Below, piece after piece: positions 16,796-25,021 of a stretch of DNA of 64,000 nt. Source of the DNA: Ga0074130 sp964499485 (GTDB taxonomy: Bacteria > Pseudomonadota > Gammaproteobacteria > Burkholderiales > Rhodocyclaceae). Where the stretch lies: positions 35,518-99,517 of the forward strand of contig CAZCLF010000005.1 in the NCBI GenBank assembly GCA_964499485.1, read 5' to 3'. How positions within the stretch are numbered: position 1 is the stretch's first letter; every line of letters starts with the position of its first letter. The notes beneath the pieces were generated by a model, which searched no databases, was not told the origin of the DNA, and was given only the letters and a program-made list of their open reading frames with translations. A program made the position numbers and the translations under genes.

Positions 16796-19036
16796 TCAGT
16801 TGCGTACGCAGTCCACGTAATAGCCTAGGTTACCCGTGCCGTCATCCTTAACCAAACCATGAATGTCGGTTTCGAAGCCGGGGAAGCGTTCGTTGAAGTC
16901 ACGGGCGAACTTCAGATAGTTCACGATCTTCTTGTTGAAACGCTCGCCTGGGATCAGCAACGGGATACCGGGTGGATAAGGCGTCACCAGCATGGCGGTG
17001 ATGCGGCCTTCGAGCTCGTCAATTGCCACGCGCTCAATCTCGCGATGCGCCATTTTGGCGAAGGCGTCTGACGGCTTCATGGCCGGCTCCATGTCCGACA
17101 GGTACATCTCTGTCGTCAGGCGCGCCACGTCGTTAGCCCGATACACATCATGGATCTGCTGGCACAAATCGCGCAGGCCCATGCGCTCATAGCGCACATG
17201 CTTGGCAACAAACTCAGGCAGCACGCGCCACAGCGGCTGGTTCTTGTCGTAATCGTCCTTGAACTGCTGCAGCGCCGTCACCAAGGTGTTCCAACGGCCC
17301 TTGGTGATACCGATGGTGAACATGATGAAGAAAGAATAGAGGCCGCACTTCTCGACGATCACACCATGCTCGGCGAGATACTTGGTCACAATAGCGGCGG
17401 GGATACCGAACTCGTCAGAGAAGTCGCCGTCGACGTCCAAACCCGGGGTAATGATGGTGGCTTTGATCGGATCGAGCAGGTTGAAGTTATCGGCCAGATT
17501 GCCGAAGCCGTGCCAACGCTCGCCGGCCTTGAGCATCCAGCTGTCGCGCTCTTCCAAGCCCTCTTCGGACAAGTCATCCGGCCCCCAGACCTTGAACCAC
17601 CAGTCCACACCCCACTCTTCGTCAACCTTGCGCATGGCACGGCGGAAATCGAGGGCTTCGGTGAGCGACTCTTCCACCAGCGCGGTTCCGCCCGGTGCTT
17701 CCATCATCGCCGCGGCAACGTCGCACGAGGCAATGATTGAGTATTGCGGTGAGGTGGAGGTGTGCATGAGGTAAGCCTCATTGAACACATCGCGGTCGAG
17801 CTTATTGTTCTGTGCATCCTGCACGAGGATTTGCGAGGCTTGGCTCAAACCGGCCAGCAGCTTGTGCGTAGACTGCGTCGAGAAAATCATCGACTCCTTG
17901 CAGCGTGGACGATCTGCGCCGATGGCGTGATAGTCGCCATAGAAATCGTGGAAGGCGGCATGCGGCAGCCAAGCTTCGTCGAAATGCAGCGTATCGATCT
18001 TGCCATCCAGCTCATCCTTAATCGCTTCGACGTTGTAAAGAATACCGTCATAGGTACTCTGCGTGATCGTCAGCACGCGTGGCTGCCCCTTGACCTTGCT
18101 AGCGAAGGGGTGAGCAGCAATCTTCTTTTGGATACTTTCCCAGCTGAACTCGGCTTTCGGAATGGGGCCGATGATGCCGAAGTTGTTGCGTGTCGGCATC
18201 AGGAATACTGGGATCGCGCCGGTCATCATGATGGCGTGCAGAATCGACTTGTGACAGTTGCGGTCGACGATGACGATATCGCCCGGTGCAACCGTCGAGT
18301 GCCAAACAATCTTGTTCGAGGTGGACGTGCCGTTGGTGACAAAGAACAAATGGTCCGCATTAAAAATACGCGCCGCATTGCGCTCTGACGCGGCAATCGG
18401 GCCGGTGTGATCAAGCAACTGACCAAGTTCTTCGACCGCATTACAGACGTCAGCACGCAACATGTTCTCGCCGAAGAACTGGTGGAACATCCGTCCCACA
18501 GGCGACTTCAGAAACGCCACACCACCCGAGTGACCAGGGCAGTGCCACGAATACGAACCATCCGCTGCGTAGTCGGTCAGGGCGCGGAAGAATGGGGGTG
18601 GGAGCGAATCGACATACGCCTTAGCTTCACGGATGACGTGACGCGCAATGAACTCAGGCGTGTCTTCATACATATGGATGAAGCCATGCAGCTCGCGCAG
18701 GATATCGTTCGGGATATGGCGTGAGGTACGCGTTTCGCCATGCAGGAAGATTGGAATCTCGGCGTTCTTGAAACGAATCTCTTCAACGAAAGCCCGCAGC
18801 TCGGCAATTGTCTCGTCCTCTTCCATCGCCAGCTCTTCATCATCGACGGACAGAATGAATGCCGATGCACGGCTTTGCTGCTGGGCAAAGGACGTCAGAT
18901 CGCCATAGCTAGTGACCCCGATCACCTCCATGCTTTCCTTCTCGATGGCCTCGGCCAATGCGCGGATACCTAGACCCGAAGCATTTTCCGAGCGGAAGTC
19001 TTCGTCGATAATGATGATAGGAAAGTGGAAGCGCAT
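16796..19036 (-). CDS. Ornithine/lysine/arginine decarboxylase (PLP, fold III)
   Basis: A 746-residue PLP-dependent basic amino acid decarboxylase that makes a polyamine or diamine and CO2. It has the three-part layout of the bacterial inducible family. An N-terminal wing domain (PIIIIDEDFRSENASGLG, residues 4-130) is followed by the PLP domain. The Schiff-base Lys is probably K392 in STQSTHKLLAGLSQASQI, with HFDEAWLPHAAFH binding PLP upstream. A C-terminal domain follows. The ATG at 19036 is chosen over an upstream start because AGGAG precedes it. Substrate choice among ornithine, lysine and arginine cannot be read from the motifs. It lies downstream of dcd with a hairpin between them. Confidence 0.9.
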   Translation of the reverse strand: MRFHFPIIIIDEDFRSENASGLGIRALAEAIEKESMEVIGVTSYGDLTSFAQQQSRASAFILSVDDEELAMEEDETIAELRAFVEEIRFKNAEIPIFLHGETRTSRHIPNDILRELHGFIHMYEDTPEFIARHVIREAKAYVDSLPPPFFRALTDYAADGSYSWHCPGHSGGVAFLKSPVGRMFHQFFGENMLRADVCNAVEELGQLLDHTGPIAASERNAARIFNADHLFFVTNGTSTSNKIVWHSTVAPGDIVIVDRNCHKSILHAIMMTGAIPVFLMPTRNNFGIIGPIPKAEFSWESIQKKIAAHPFASKVKGQPRVLTITQSTYDGILYNVEAIKDELDGKIDTLHFDEAWLPHAAFHDFYGDYHAIGADRPRCKESMIFSTQSTHKLLAGLSQASQILVQDAQNNKLDRDVFNEAYLMHTSTSPQYSIIASCDVAAAMMEAPGGTALVEESLTEALDFRRAMRKVDEEWGVDWWFKVWGPDDLSEEGLEERDSWMLKAGERWHGFGNLADNFNLLDPIKATIITPGLDVDGDFSDEFGIPAAIVTKYLAEHGVIVEKCGLYSFFIMFTIGITKGRWNTLVTALQQFKDDYDKNQPLWRVLPEFVAKHVRYERMGLRDLCQQIHDVYRANDVARLTTEMYLSDMEPAMKPSDAFAKMAHREIERVAIDELEGRITAMLVTPYPPGIPLLIPGERFNKKIVNYLKFARDFNERFPGFETDIHGLVKDDGTGNLGYYVDCVRN

Positions 19037-19054
19037 GGCTGCTCCTGAAAGGCA

Positions 19055-19081
19055 AAGACCCGATTGGCTCAATCGGGTCTT
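19055..19081 (-). terminator. Hairpin between dcd and the decarboxylase gene
   Basis: An 11-bp perfect stem (AAGACCCGATT / AATCGGGTCTT) with a 5-nt loop. Read leftward it is followed by TGCCTTTC, a weak U-tract. It ends 18 bp upstream of the decarboxylase ATG, so it may terminate dcd transcription or attenuate the decarboxylase gene. Confidence 0.6.
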
Positions 19082-19145
19082 GAAGAAAAGTGGCTAGGGT
19101 AAAACGCTACTGTTACGAAGGTGCGTCAGCGATGAACAAGCGTGA

Positions 19146-19712
19146 TCAGATTTTGGGCAAGGTTACACCGACTTGGCCTTGATACTTGCCGCCGCGGTCC
19201 TTGTACGAGGTTTCGCACACCTCATCTGACTCGAAAAACAACACTTGGGCGCAGCCCTCGCCAGCGTAAATTTTGGCTGGCAACGGCGTGGTGTTGGAGA
19301 ATTCCAGCGTCACATAGCCTTCCCACTCGGGCTCAAAGGGCGTCACATTTACGATGATGCCGCAGCGGGCATACGTGCTCTTGCCTAAGCAGATGGTGAG
19401 CACGCTACGTGGGATACGGAAGTATTCAACCGTGCGAGCCAACGCAAATGAGTTCGGCGGAATAATGCAGTACTCACCATTCATCTCGACAAAGGAGTTC
19501 GGATCGAAATTCTTTGGATCAACAATGGTCGAGTTGATATTAGTGAAGACCTTGAACTCCGGCGCGCAGCGAATATCGTAACCATAGCTGGATGTGCCGT
19601 AGGACACGATCTTGCGGCCATCCACCTCACGGACAAGATCCGGCTCAAAGGGCTCGATCATGCCGTGCTGCTCCGCCATGCGGCGTATCCACTTGTCAGA
19701 CTTAATGCTCAT
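19146..19712 (-). CDS. dcd: dCTP deaminase
   Basis: Deaminates dCTP to dUTP for thymidylate synthesis. The 188-residue product is the usual length. It has the trimeric dUTPase-like family motifs YGTSSYGYDIRCAPEFKVF, GKSTYARCGIIVNVTPFEP with the catalytic Ser-Arg region and Glu downstream (YVTLEFSNTTPLPAKIY), and AGEGCAQVLFFE. A Rho-independent terminator lies upstream, separating it from apbC, and a hairpin lies downstream. Confidence 0.95.
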   Translation of the reverse strand: MSIKSDKWIRRMAEQHGMIEPFEPDLVREVDGRKIVSYGTSSYGYDIRCAPEFKVFTNINSTIVDPKNFDPNSFVEMNGEYCIIPPNSFALARTVEYFRIPRSVLTICLGKSTYARCGIIVNVTPFEPEWEGYVTLEFSNTTPLPAKIYAGEGCAQVLFFESDEVCETSYKDRGGKYQGQVGVTLPKI

Positions 19713-19735
19713 GTGCGCTTCCGGGATCTGGAAAA

Positions 19736-19764
19736 CGAAAAGAGCGGATTATCCGCTCTTTTCG
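19736..19764 (-). terminator. Rho-independent terminator after apbC
   Basis: Symmetrical hairpin GAAAAGAGCGG / CCGCTCTTTTC with an ATTAT loop. Read leftward it ends CTCTTTTCGTTTTC, a good U-tract. It lies between apbC and dcd. Confidence 0.8.
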
Positions 19765-19796
19765 GGGTGGTGCAATAGGCTCAGATCAGGTCGTGA

Positions 19797-20885
19797 TCAG
19801 GTGTTTTGCACGACGATATTGGGGAACTTGCCGCTCATTTCCTTAGCCTGCTCCGCAATCTTGACCGCCACGCGGCGCGCAATCTGCTTGTAGATGGCGG
19901 CAATACGGCCATCTGGATCAGCCACTACGGTCGGCTTGCCTTGGTCGGCTTGCAGACGGATGCTCAGATCCAACGGCAACTTGCCCAGCAGCTCAATCTC
20001 GTAATCCAGCGACATGCGCTCGCCACCGCCAGAGCCGAAGATCGCCTCTTCATGGCCGCACTTAGAGCAGATATGGATGCTCATATTTTCGACGATGCCG
20101 AGGATCGGGATTCCGACCTTCTCGAACATCTTGAGGCCCTTGCGCGCATCCAGCAGAGCGATGTCTTGCGGCGTTGTGACGATGACAGCGCCGGTCACCG
20201 GCACTTGCTGCGCCAGGGTCAATTGAATGTCACCCGTGCCCGGCGGCAAGTCGATCACCAAGTAATCCAGGTTGTCCCAAGCCGTCTGGCCCAGCAACTG
20301 CTGCATAGCGGAGGTGACCATCGGGCCACGCCACACCATCGGGGTCTCTTGATCGATCAGAAAACCAATCGACATGGTTTGCACATCGTAGGCTTCCATC
20401 GGCTTGATGGTCTTGTCATCCACCGCTTCGGGACGGCCAGACAGGCCCATCATCTGCGGCTGCGACGGGCCGTAGATATCGGCGTCGAGCAGGCCCACGC
20501 GGGCACCTTCGGCAGCCAGTGCCAGCGCCAGATTTACAGCCGTGGTGGACTTCCCAACGCCGCCCTTGCCGGACGCGACAGCAATGATGTTCTTAACGTT
20601 GGGCAGCAGCTTCACACCACGCTGCACGGTGTGTGCAACGATCTTGGCGTAAACATTGACGGTGATCTTGCCGATACCGGCGATCTTGCCGAGATGGCCC
20701 TCGACCATGTCGCGGATCAGGCCGAGCTGGCTCTGTGCCGGGTAGCCGAGTTCGATATCCAGGCTGACATCGGCGCCATTGACCTTGATATTGCGGGCGC
20801 TACGGCTGGCAATGAAATCCTTACCGGTATTTGGGTCGGTGATTTGCTTGAGTGCGTCCTGAATCGTCGCTTCGGTGATGCTCAT
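19797..20885 (-). CDS. apbC: Iron-sulfur cluster carrier ATPase ApbC (Mrp)
   Basis: A 362-residue P-loop ATPase that carries and delivers Fe-S clusters. Residues 1-80 are a MIP18/DUF59-like domain. The deviant Walker A is SGKGGVGKSTTAVNLAL near residue 105. A CxxC motif (HICSKCGHEE), typical of Mrp/NBP35 cluster binding, lies near residue 272. It is divergent from metG with 130 bp between starts, a common proteobacterial arrangement. Confidence 0.95.
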   Translation of the reverse strand: MSITEATIQDALKQITDPNTGKDFIASRSARNIKVNGADVSLDIELGYPAQSQLGLIRDMVEGHLGKIAGIGKITVNVYAKIVAHTVQRGVKLLPNVKNIIAVASGKGGVGKSTTAVNLALALAAEGARVGLLDADIYGPSQPQMMGLSGRPEAVDDKTIKPMEAYDVQTMSIGFLIDQETPMVWRGPMVTSAMQQLLGQTAWDNLDYLVIDLPPGTGDIQLTLAQQVPVTGAVIVTTPQDIALLDARKGLKMFEKVGIPILGIVENMSIHICSKCGHEEAIFGSGGGERMSLDYEIELLGKLPLDLSIRLQADQGKPTVVADPDGRIAAIYKQIARRVAVKIAEQAKEMSGKFPNIVVQNT

Positions 20886-21015
20886 ATGAACTCCAATGCC
20901 AAAATACTTGAGTGATTTTGTCTAGTATACCCGACCAATGACGGACAGACCGGGCTTAGGCACGGGGCTTTGGTAAAATGGCTGATTGCCGAATCCTGCT
21001 TCCCAGCGTCCCCAC

Positions 21016-23106
21016 ATGACTGCCCCTCGCAAAATCCTCGTCACCAGCGCCCTGCCTTATGCCAACGGCGCCATCCACCTCGGCCATTTGGTCGAGTACA
21101 TCCAGACCGATATCTGGGTACGCTTCCAGAAAATGCGAGGGCACAACTGTCATTATGTGTGCGCCGACGATACGCACGGCACGCCCATCATGCTGCGCGC
21201 TGAAAAGGAAGGCATCACCCCGGAACAGCTGATTGCCCGCGTGCATGGCGAACACAGCCGCGATTTTGCTGGCTTCCACATCGCCTTTGACAACTACTAC
21301 TCGACGCATTCGGACGAAACCCGCACTCACGCCGAAGATATCTACGCCAAGCTGCATGCCGCAGGCCTAATCGAGACCCGCGCCATCGAGCAGTTCTACG
21401 ACCCGGTCAAGGAAATGTTCCTGCCGGATCGCTTCATCAAGGGCGAATGCCCGAAGTGTGGCGCCAAGGACCAATACGGCGACAACTGCGAAGTCTGCGG
21501 TGCCGCTTATGCACCAGCTGAACTCAAGAACCCCTACTCAGCGGTGTCCGGTGCCAAGCCGGAGATGCGCAACTCCGAACACTACTTCTTCAAGCTGTCC
21601 GACCCTCGCTGCCAAGCCTTCCTGCGCGAATGGACGCGTGGTGGCCAACTGCAAGCCGAGGCCGCCAACAAGATGCAGGAATGGCTGGGTGCCGACGGCG
21701 AAAACAAGCTCTCAGACTGGGACATCTCGCGCGATGCGCCGTATTTCGGCTTCCGCATTCCCGGCGCTGATAACAAGTTCTTCTACGTGTGGCTGGATGC
21801 GCCAGTTGGCTACATGGGCTCGTTCCAGAACCTCGCCAATCGCGTCGGACTGAATTTTGACGAATACTGGCGAGACGGTTCGGAAACCGAGCTCTACCAT
21901 TTCATCGGCAAGGACATTCTCTATTTCCACGCCTTGTTCTGGCCGGCCATGCTTAAGTTCAGCGGCCACCGCACCCCCACCAATGTGTTCGCGCACGGCT
22001 TCCTGACGGTGGATGGCGCCAAGATGTCCAAGTCGCGTGGCACCTTCATCACCGCCGAGTCCTATCTCAGCACCGGCCTCAACCCGGAATGGCTGCGTTA
22101 CTACTTTGCCGCCAAGCTCAACGGCAGCATGGAAGACATCGATCTCAGCCTCGACGATTTCATCGCCCGCGTGAATAGCGATCTGATCGGCAAGTACATC
22201 AATATCGCCAGCCGTTGTGCCGGCTTCCTGACTAAGGGTTTCGGCGGCAAGATTGCCTTCGATGCAGATGCTGAACTGGTCACCATGGCGCGTGCTGGTA
22301 GCGACACAATTGCCGAATGCTACGAGCAGCGCGACTATGGCCGCGCCCTGCGCGAAATCATGGCGATCGCGGATCGCGCTAATGGCGTCATTGCCAGCGT
22401 TGCGCCTTGGACAATTGCTAAACAAGACCCGACCAGCCCAGCCCTGCAGGCCATCTGCTCCCAAGCACTTGAAGTCTTCCGCCTGCTCACCTTGTATCTG
22501 AAGCCAGTGCTACCGAAGCTGGCAGAGCAGGTCGAAAGTTTCCTCGGGATCCCCGCCCAAGGCTGGGCCGAAGTACCGGTGCATCTGACCAAGGGTCACC
22601 TGATCAATAACTACAGCCATCTGATGCAGCGCATTGACCCTAAGCAGGTTGAAGCACTGGTTGCCGCGAATCGCGATTCGCTCGCCGTAACGCCGGCCGT
22701 CGAACCTAAGAAGGAAAAGAAAGTGGAAGCCAAGCCTGAACAAGCTGCAGCAACAAGCAATGACAACGCCTTCATCAGCATCGATGACTTCATGAAGATT
22801 GATCTGCGCATCGCCAAGATCGCCAATGCCGAACATGTAGAAGGCGCAGACAAGCTCATTCGCTTGCAGCTGGATCTCGGCACGCTGGGTACGCGTCAAG
22901 TCTTTGCCGGCATCAAGTCGGCCTACGATCCAGCCCTGCTGATCGGCCGCCTCACCGTCATGGTTGCCAACCTCGCGCCGCGCAAAATGAAGTTTGGTAT
23001 GAGCGAAGGCATGGTGCTGGCCGCATCGGATACCGAAGGTAATGCCAGTGGCTTGTACATCTTGTCGCCAGACTCAGGCGCAACGCCGGGCATGAAGGTC
23101 AAGTAA
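21016..23106 (+). CDS. metG: Methionyl-tRNA synthetase
   Basis: Charges tRNA-Met. The 696-residue product has the class I HIGH motif as PYANGAIHLGHL (residues 14-25) and a zinc knuckle from residue 145 (CPKCGAKDQYGDNCEVCG). KMSKS is in GAKMSKSRGTF near residue 336. A C-terminal tRNA-binding EMAP-like domain follows from about residue 585 (DDFMKIDLRIAKIANAEHV). The ATG at 21016 gives the standard N terminus; a TTG 30 bp earlier is possible but unlikely. It is divergent from apbC. Confidence 0.97.
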   Translation: MTAPRKILVTSALPYANGAIHLGHLVEYIQTDIWVRFQKMRGHNCHYVCADDTHGTPIMLRAEKEGITPEQLIARVHGEHSRDFAGFHIAFDNYYSTHSDETRTHAEDIYAKLHAAGLIETRAIEQFYDPVKEMFLPDRFIKGECPKCGAKDQYGDNCEVCGAAYAPAELKNPYSAVSGAKPEMRNSEHYFFKLSDPRCQAFLREWTRGGQLQAEAANKMQEWLGADGENKLSDWDISRDAPYFGFRIPGADNKFFYVWLDAPVGYMGSFQNLANRVGLNFDEYWRDGSETELYHFIGKDILYFHALFWPAMLKFSGHRTPTNVFAHGFLTVDGAKMSKSRGTFITAESYLSTGLNPEWLRYYFAAKLNGSMEDIDLSLDDFIARVNSDLIGKYINIASRCAGFLTKGFGGKIAFDADAELVTMARAGSDTIAECYEQRDYGRALREIMAIADRANGVIASVAPWTIAKQDPTSPALQAICSQALEVFRLLTLYLKPVLPKLAEQVESFLGIPAQGWAEVPVHLTKGHLINNYSHLMQRIDPKQVEALVAANRDSLAVTPAVEPKKEKKVEAKPEQAAATSNDNAFISIDDFMKIDLRIAKIANAEHVEGADKLIRLQLDLGTLGTRQVFAGIKSAYDPALLIGRLTVMVANLAPRKMKFGMSEGMVLAASDTEGNASGLYILSPDSGATPGMKVK

Positions 23107-23120
23107 CAGCTCTAACCCCA

Positions 23121-23141
23121 CCCTCTCCCCGCGGGAGAGGG
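23121..23141. repeat. REP-like palindrome after metG
   Basis: A 9-bp perfect stem, CCCTCTCCC / GGGAGAGGG, with a CGC loop, 15 bp after the metG stop. This CCCTCTCC palindrome type is a common dispersed intergenic repeat in proteobacteria. No T-tract follows, so it is more likely a repeat or mRNA 3'-end stabiliser than a terminator. No second copy was noticed in the window. Confidence 0.6.
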
Positions 23142-23193
23142 TAACTCTGGCTCGCCAGCGTTGCAGGCTCAATGTCCTTCTTCTTCGTAGCCC

Positions 23194-23499
23194 ATGCCTA
23201 ACAACCTACCTACTGCCGCTGACATTGCACGTCGTCGCCTCACCATCTCTGGCAAGGTGCAAGGCGTGTATTACCGCGCGTCAATGGTTGAGGCTGCTCA
23301 GCGATTAGGCATCGTTGGGTGGGTACGCAACTGCAGCGATGGATGCGTTGAGGCTGTGATCGCAGGCGAAAGCTCAGCTGTCGCAGCACTGATCGCCTGG
23401 GCTCGCAAAGGGCCGCCCGCGGCAGCGGTCGCCCATGTGCGGGTGGAGCTGAGCGATGAGGAGGATTTTGATCGTTTCAGCGTTGTCGAAACACGCTGA
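23194..23499 (+). CDS. acyP: Acylphosphatase
   Basis: A 101-residue acylphosphatase hydrolysing carboxyl-phosphate bonds. It has the family signature GKVQGVYYRASM, with the catalytic Arg in the phosphate-binding loop. GWVRNCSDGCVEAVI carries the catalytic Asn. Length is normal. It follows metG after a palindromic spacer and converges on the GIDE-like gene with an 11-bp gap. Confidence 0.92.
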   Translation: MPNNLPTAADIARRRLTISGKVQGVYYRASMVEAAQRLGIVGWVRNCSDGCVEAVIAGESSAVAALIAWARKGPPAAAVAHVRVELSDEEDFDRFSVVETR

Positions 23500-23510
23500 T
23501 TACGCACTGA

Positions 23511-24428
23511 TCAAAACACCAAGGCGTAGCTGTAGGCTGTGCCAGCGAGCGCCGCAAAGAACACGGCCAGATGTCCCCAAGCCCACCATTGGTAGCGGCT
23601 AGCAAGCTTGGCCGGTTCCAAGTTTGAGATGAGATAAAGCCGACCATCACTCGGGTAATGCATGACGTGCAAGTCGGCATTATTGCGTGCGGCCCGATGA
23701 TTGGCCTCGATTTCGCGGCGTGCCGCGCTACGCGCAAGCTCCCATTCGCGCATGCTCAGCTGGCCATCCTCATCCAGATCAAAACGCTTGAGCAATTGCG
23801 GGTGGTCGCGCTTCCACTCAGCGAGCAAATCACGAATGTCGGCATCGCGATCCAATTGCAAATCGAGTGCGGTGCGCGTGACAAACTGACCAAGCACATA
23901 GATCCGTTCTTGGCCGAGTAGCAGCCATTGCGTATAGCGCGTATCGCCCTCGGTCCAGCTGTCCTTGCGGATGGTGATGACTTCCGCGCCATCCGGATCA
24001 ATCAGGCACTCACCGGTGGCATCGCGCAGCAGAAATGAAGCGTCGGAGGTTTCGCTTCGCTCATGCTGCCACTTACCGTCATTGTCCTTGTGCTCGATGA
24101 TGTAGCGGTACCAGAGACAGGGCAGTCCATTCAGCGGTGACACCAGCGGCAGCCCCTCAAGTGGTGCGCCACGGCCAATCAGCTCAACATAACCCTGCGC
24201 CGCTGTAGCCACCTGAGAGGTAGGAGTATCGCCCACGCTGCGCCAGCGTCGCAGCGCGCCCAGCCAGCCAAAGACACTGAGCACAGCAATCGCTGCAGCC
24301 ACACCCAGCCAGCCTTCCGGACTCCCTATCTCGAGACCCACAAAGACAAGGGCAAGCTGCCCGCCGGATACGACAAAGCGGCCCGCCCCATCCGACAGCC
24401 GCCATGGGCCGCCCAACGATAATTCCAT
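23511..24428 (-). CDS. GIDE-like membrane protein with an EF-hand
   Basis: A 305-residue membrane protein. The N-terminal third has one or two hydrophobic segments (LALVFVGLEI and WLGVAAAIAVLSVFGWL). The middle (AAQGYVELIGRGAPLEGLPL to WYRYIIE) resembles the GIDE domain of MUL1/E3-ligase-like families, which have bacterial members of unknown function next to lemA. Near residue 217, DLDEDGQLSMREWE is a canonical EF-hand loop. A C-terminal hydrophobic segment (LAVFFAALAGTAYSYALVF) ends the protein. No RING domain is present. Its start abuts the lemA stop, so it is probably co-transcribed with lemA. The GIDE assignment is moderate; the EF-hand is clear. Confidence 0.7.
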   Translation of the reverse strand: MELSLGGPWRLSDGAGRFVVSGGQLALVFVGLEIGSPEGWLGVAAAIAVLSVFGWLGALRRWRSVGDTPTSQVATAAQGYVELIGRGAPLEGLPLVSPLNGLPCLWYRYIIEHKDNDGKWQHERSETSDASFLLRDATGECLIDPDGAEVITIRKDSWTEGDTRYTQWLLLGQERIYVLGQFVTRTALDLQLDRDADIRDLLAEWKRDHPQLLKRFDLDEDGQLSMREWELARSAARREIEANHRAARNNADLHVMHYPSDGRLYLISNLEPAKLASRYQWWAWGHLAVFFAALAGTAYSYALVF

Positions 24429-25001
24429 TTAGCTGAACAACGCCTTAACGTCGACGTCGGCTTTTTCGGCCGTGGAGAATTCGAGCAAGGGTTTAGCTTC
24501 GAAATGAAAGAGTTTGGCCACAATCGCATCCGGGAACTGCTCGATGCGCACGTTGTTGATGTTCACGCTCTCGTTGTAAAACTCGCGCCGGTCAGCAATC
24601 GCGTTTTCAAGCTGCGAGATACGGGTTTGTAGCTGCATGAAGTTTTCATTGGCGCGCAGCTCTGGGTAGGCTTCAGCTACTGCGAACAAACGCCCGAGCC
24701 CTTGACGCAACAAACCCTCAGCTTCGCCCAGCGCACCAATATCTTGCTGCTGTCGCGCATCGTGCACTTGGGCACGTGCCGCGATCACGCGCTCCAGCGT
24801 GCTGGCTTCAAACTGCTTGTACTGTTTGCAGACCTCCACCAGTTTGGGCAACTCATCATGGCGCTGCTTGAGCAACACGTCGATATTCGCCCAAGCCTTG
24901 GCTACGTCATGCTTGAGCTGCACCAGCCCGTTATAGACAACTACCGCGTAGATGACGACGACTGCAATAAAACCGAAAAACAGCAGGCTGCTCAGACTCA
25001 T
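24429..25001 (-). CDS. lemA: LemA family protein
   Basis: A 190-residue LemA protein with one N-terminal membrane segment (LLFFGFIAVVVIYAVVVYNG) followed by the helical LemA bundle. Family motifs seen are AWANIDVLLKQRHDELPKLV, FAVAEAYPELRANENFMQLQ and IADRREFYNESVNINNVRI. The molecular function of LemA is not established. It lies 20 bp downstream of dnaE and abuts the GIDE-like gene. Confidence 0.93.
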   Translation of the reverse strand: MSLSSLLFFGFIAVVVIYAVVVYNGLVQLKHDVAKAWANIDVLLKQRHDELPKLVEVCKQYKQFEASTLERVIAARAQVHDARQQQDIGALGEAEGLLRQGLGRLFAVAEAYPELRANENFMQLQTRISQLENAIADRREFYNESVNINNVRIEQFPDAIVAKLFHFEAKPLLEFSTAEKADVDVKALFS

Positions 25002-25021
25002 GGAGAAACTCCCTCAGGAAA

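Noticed and set aside
19806..20915. Long open frame antisense to apbC
   Set aside because: Shadow of a GC-rich gene with clear ApbC motifs; low-complexity His/Arg/Gln content.
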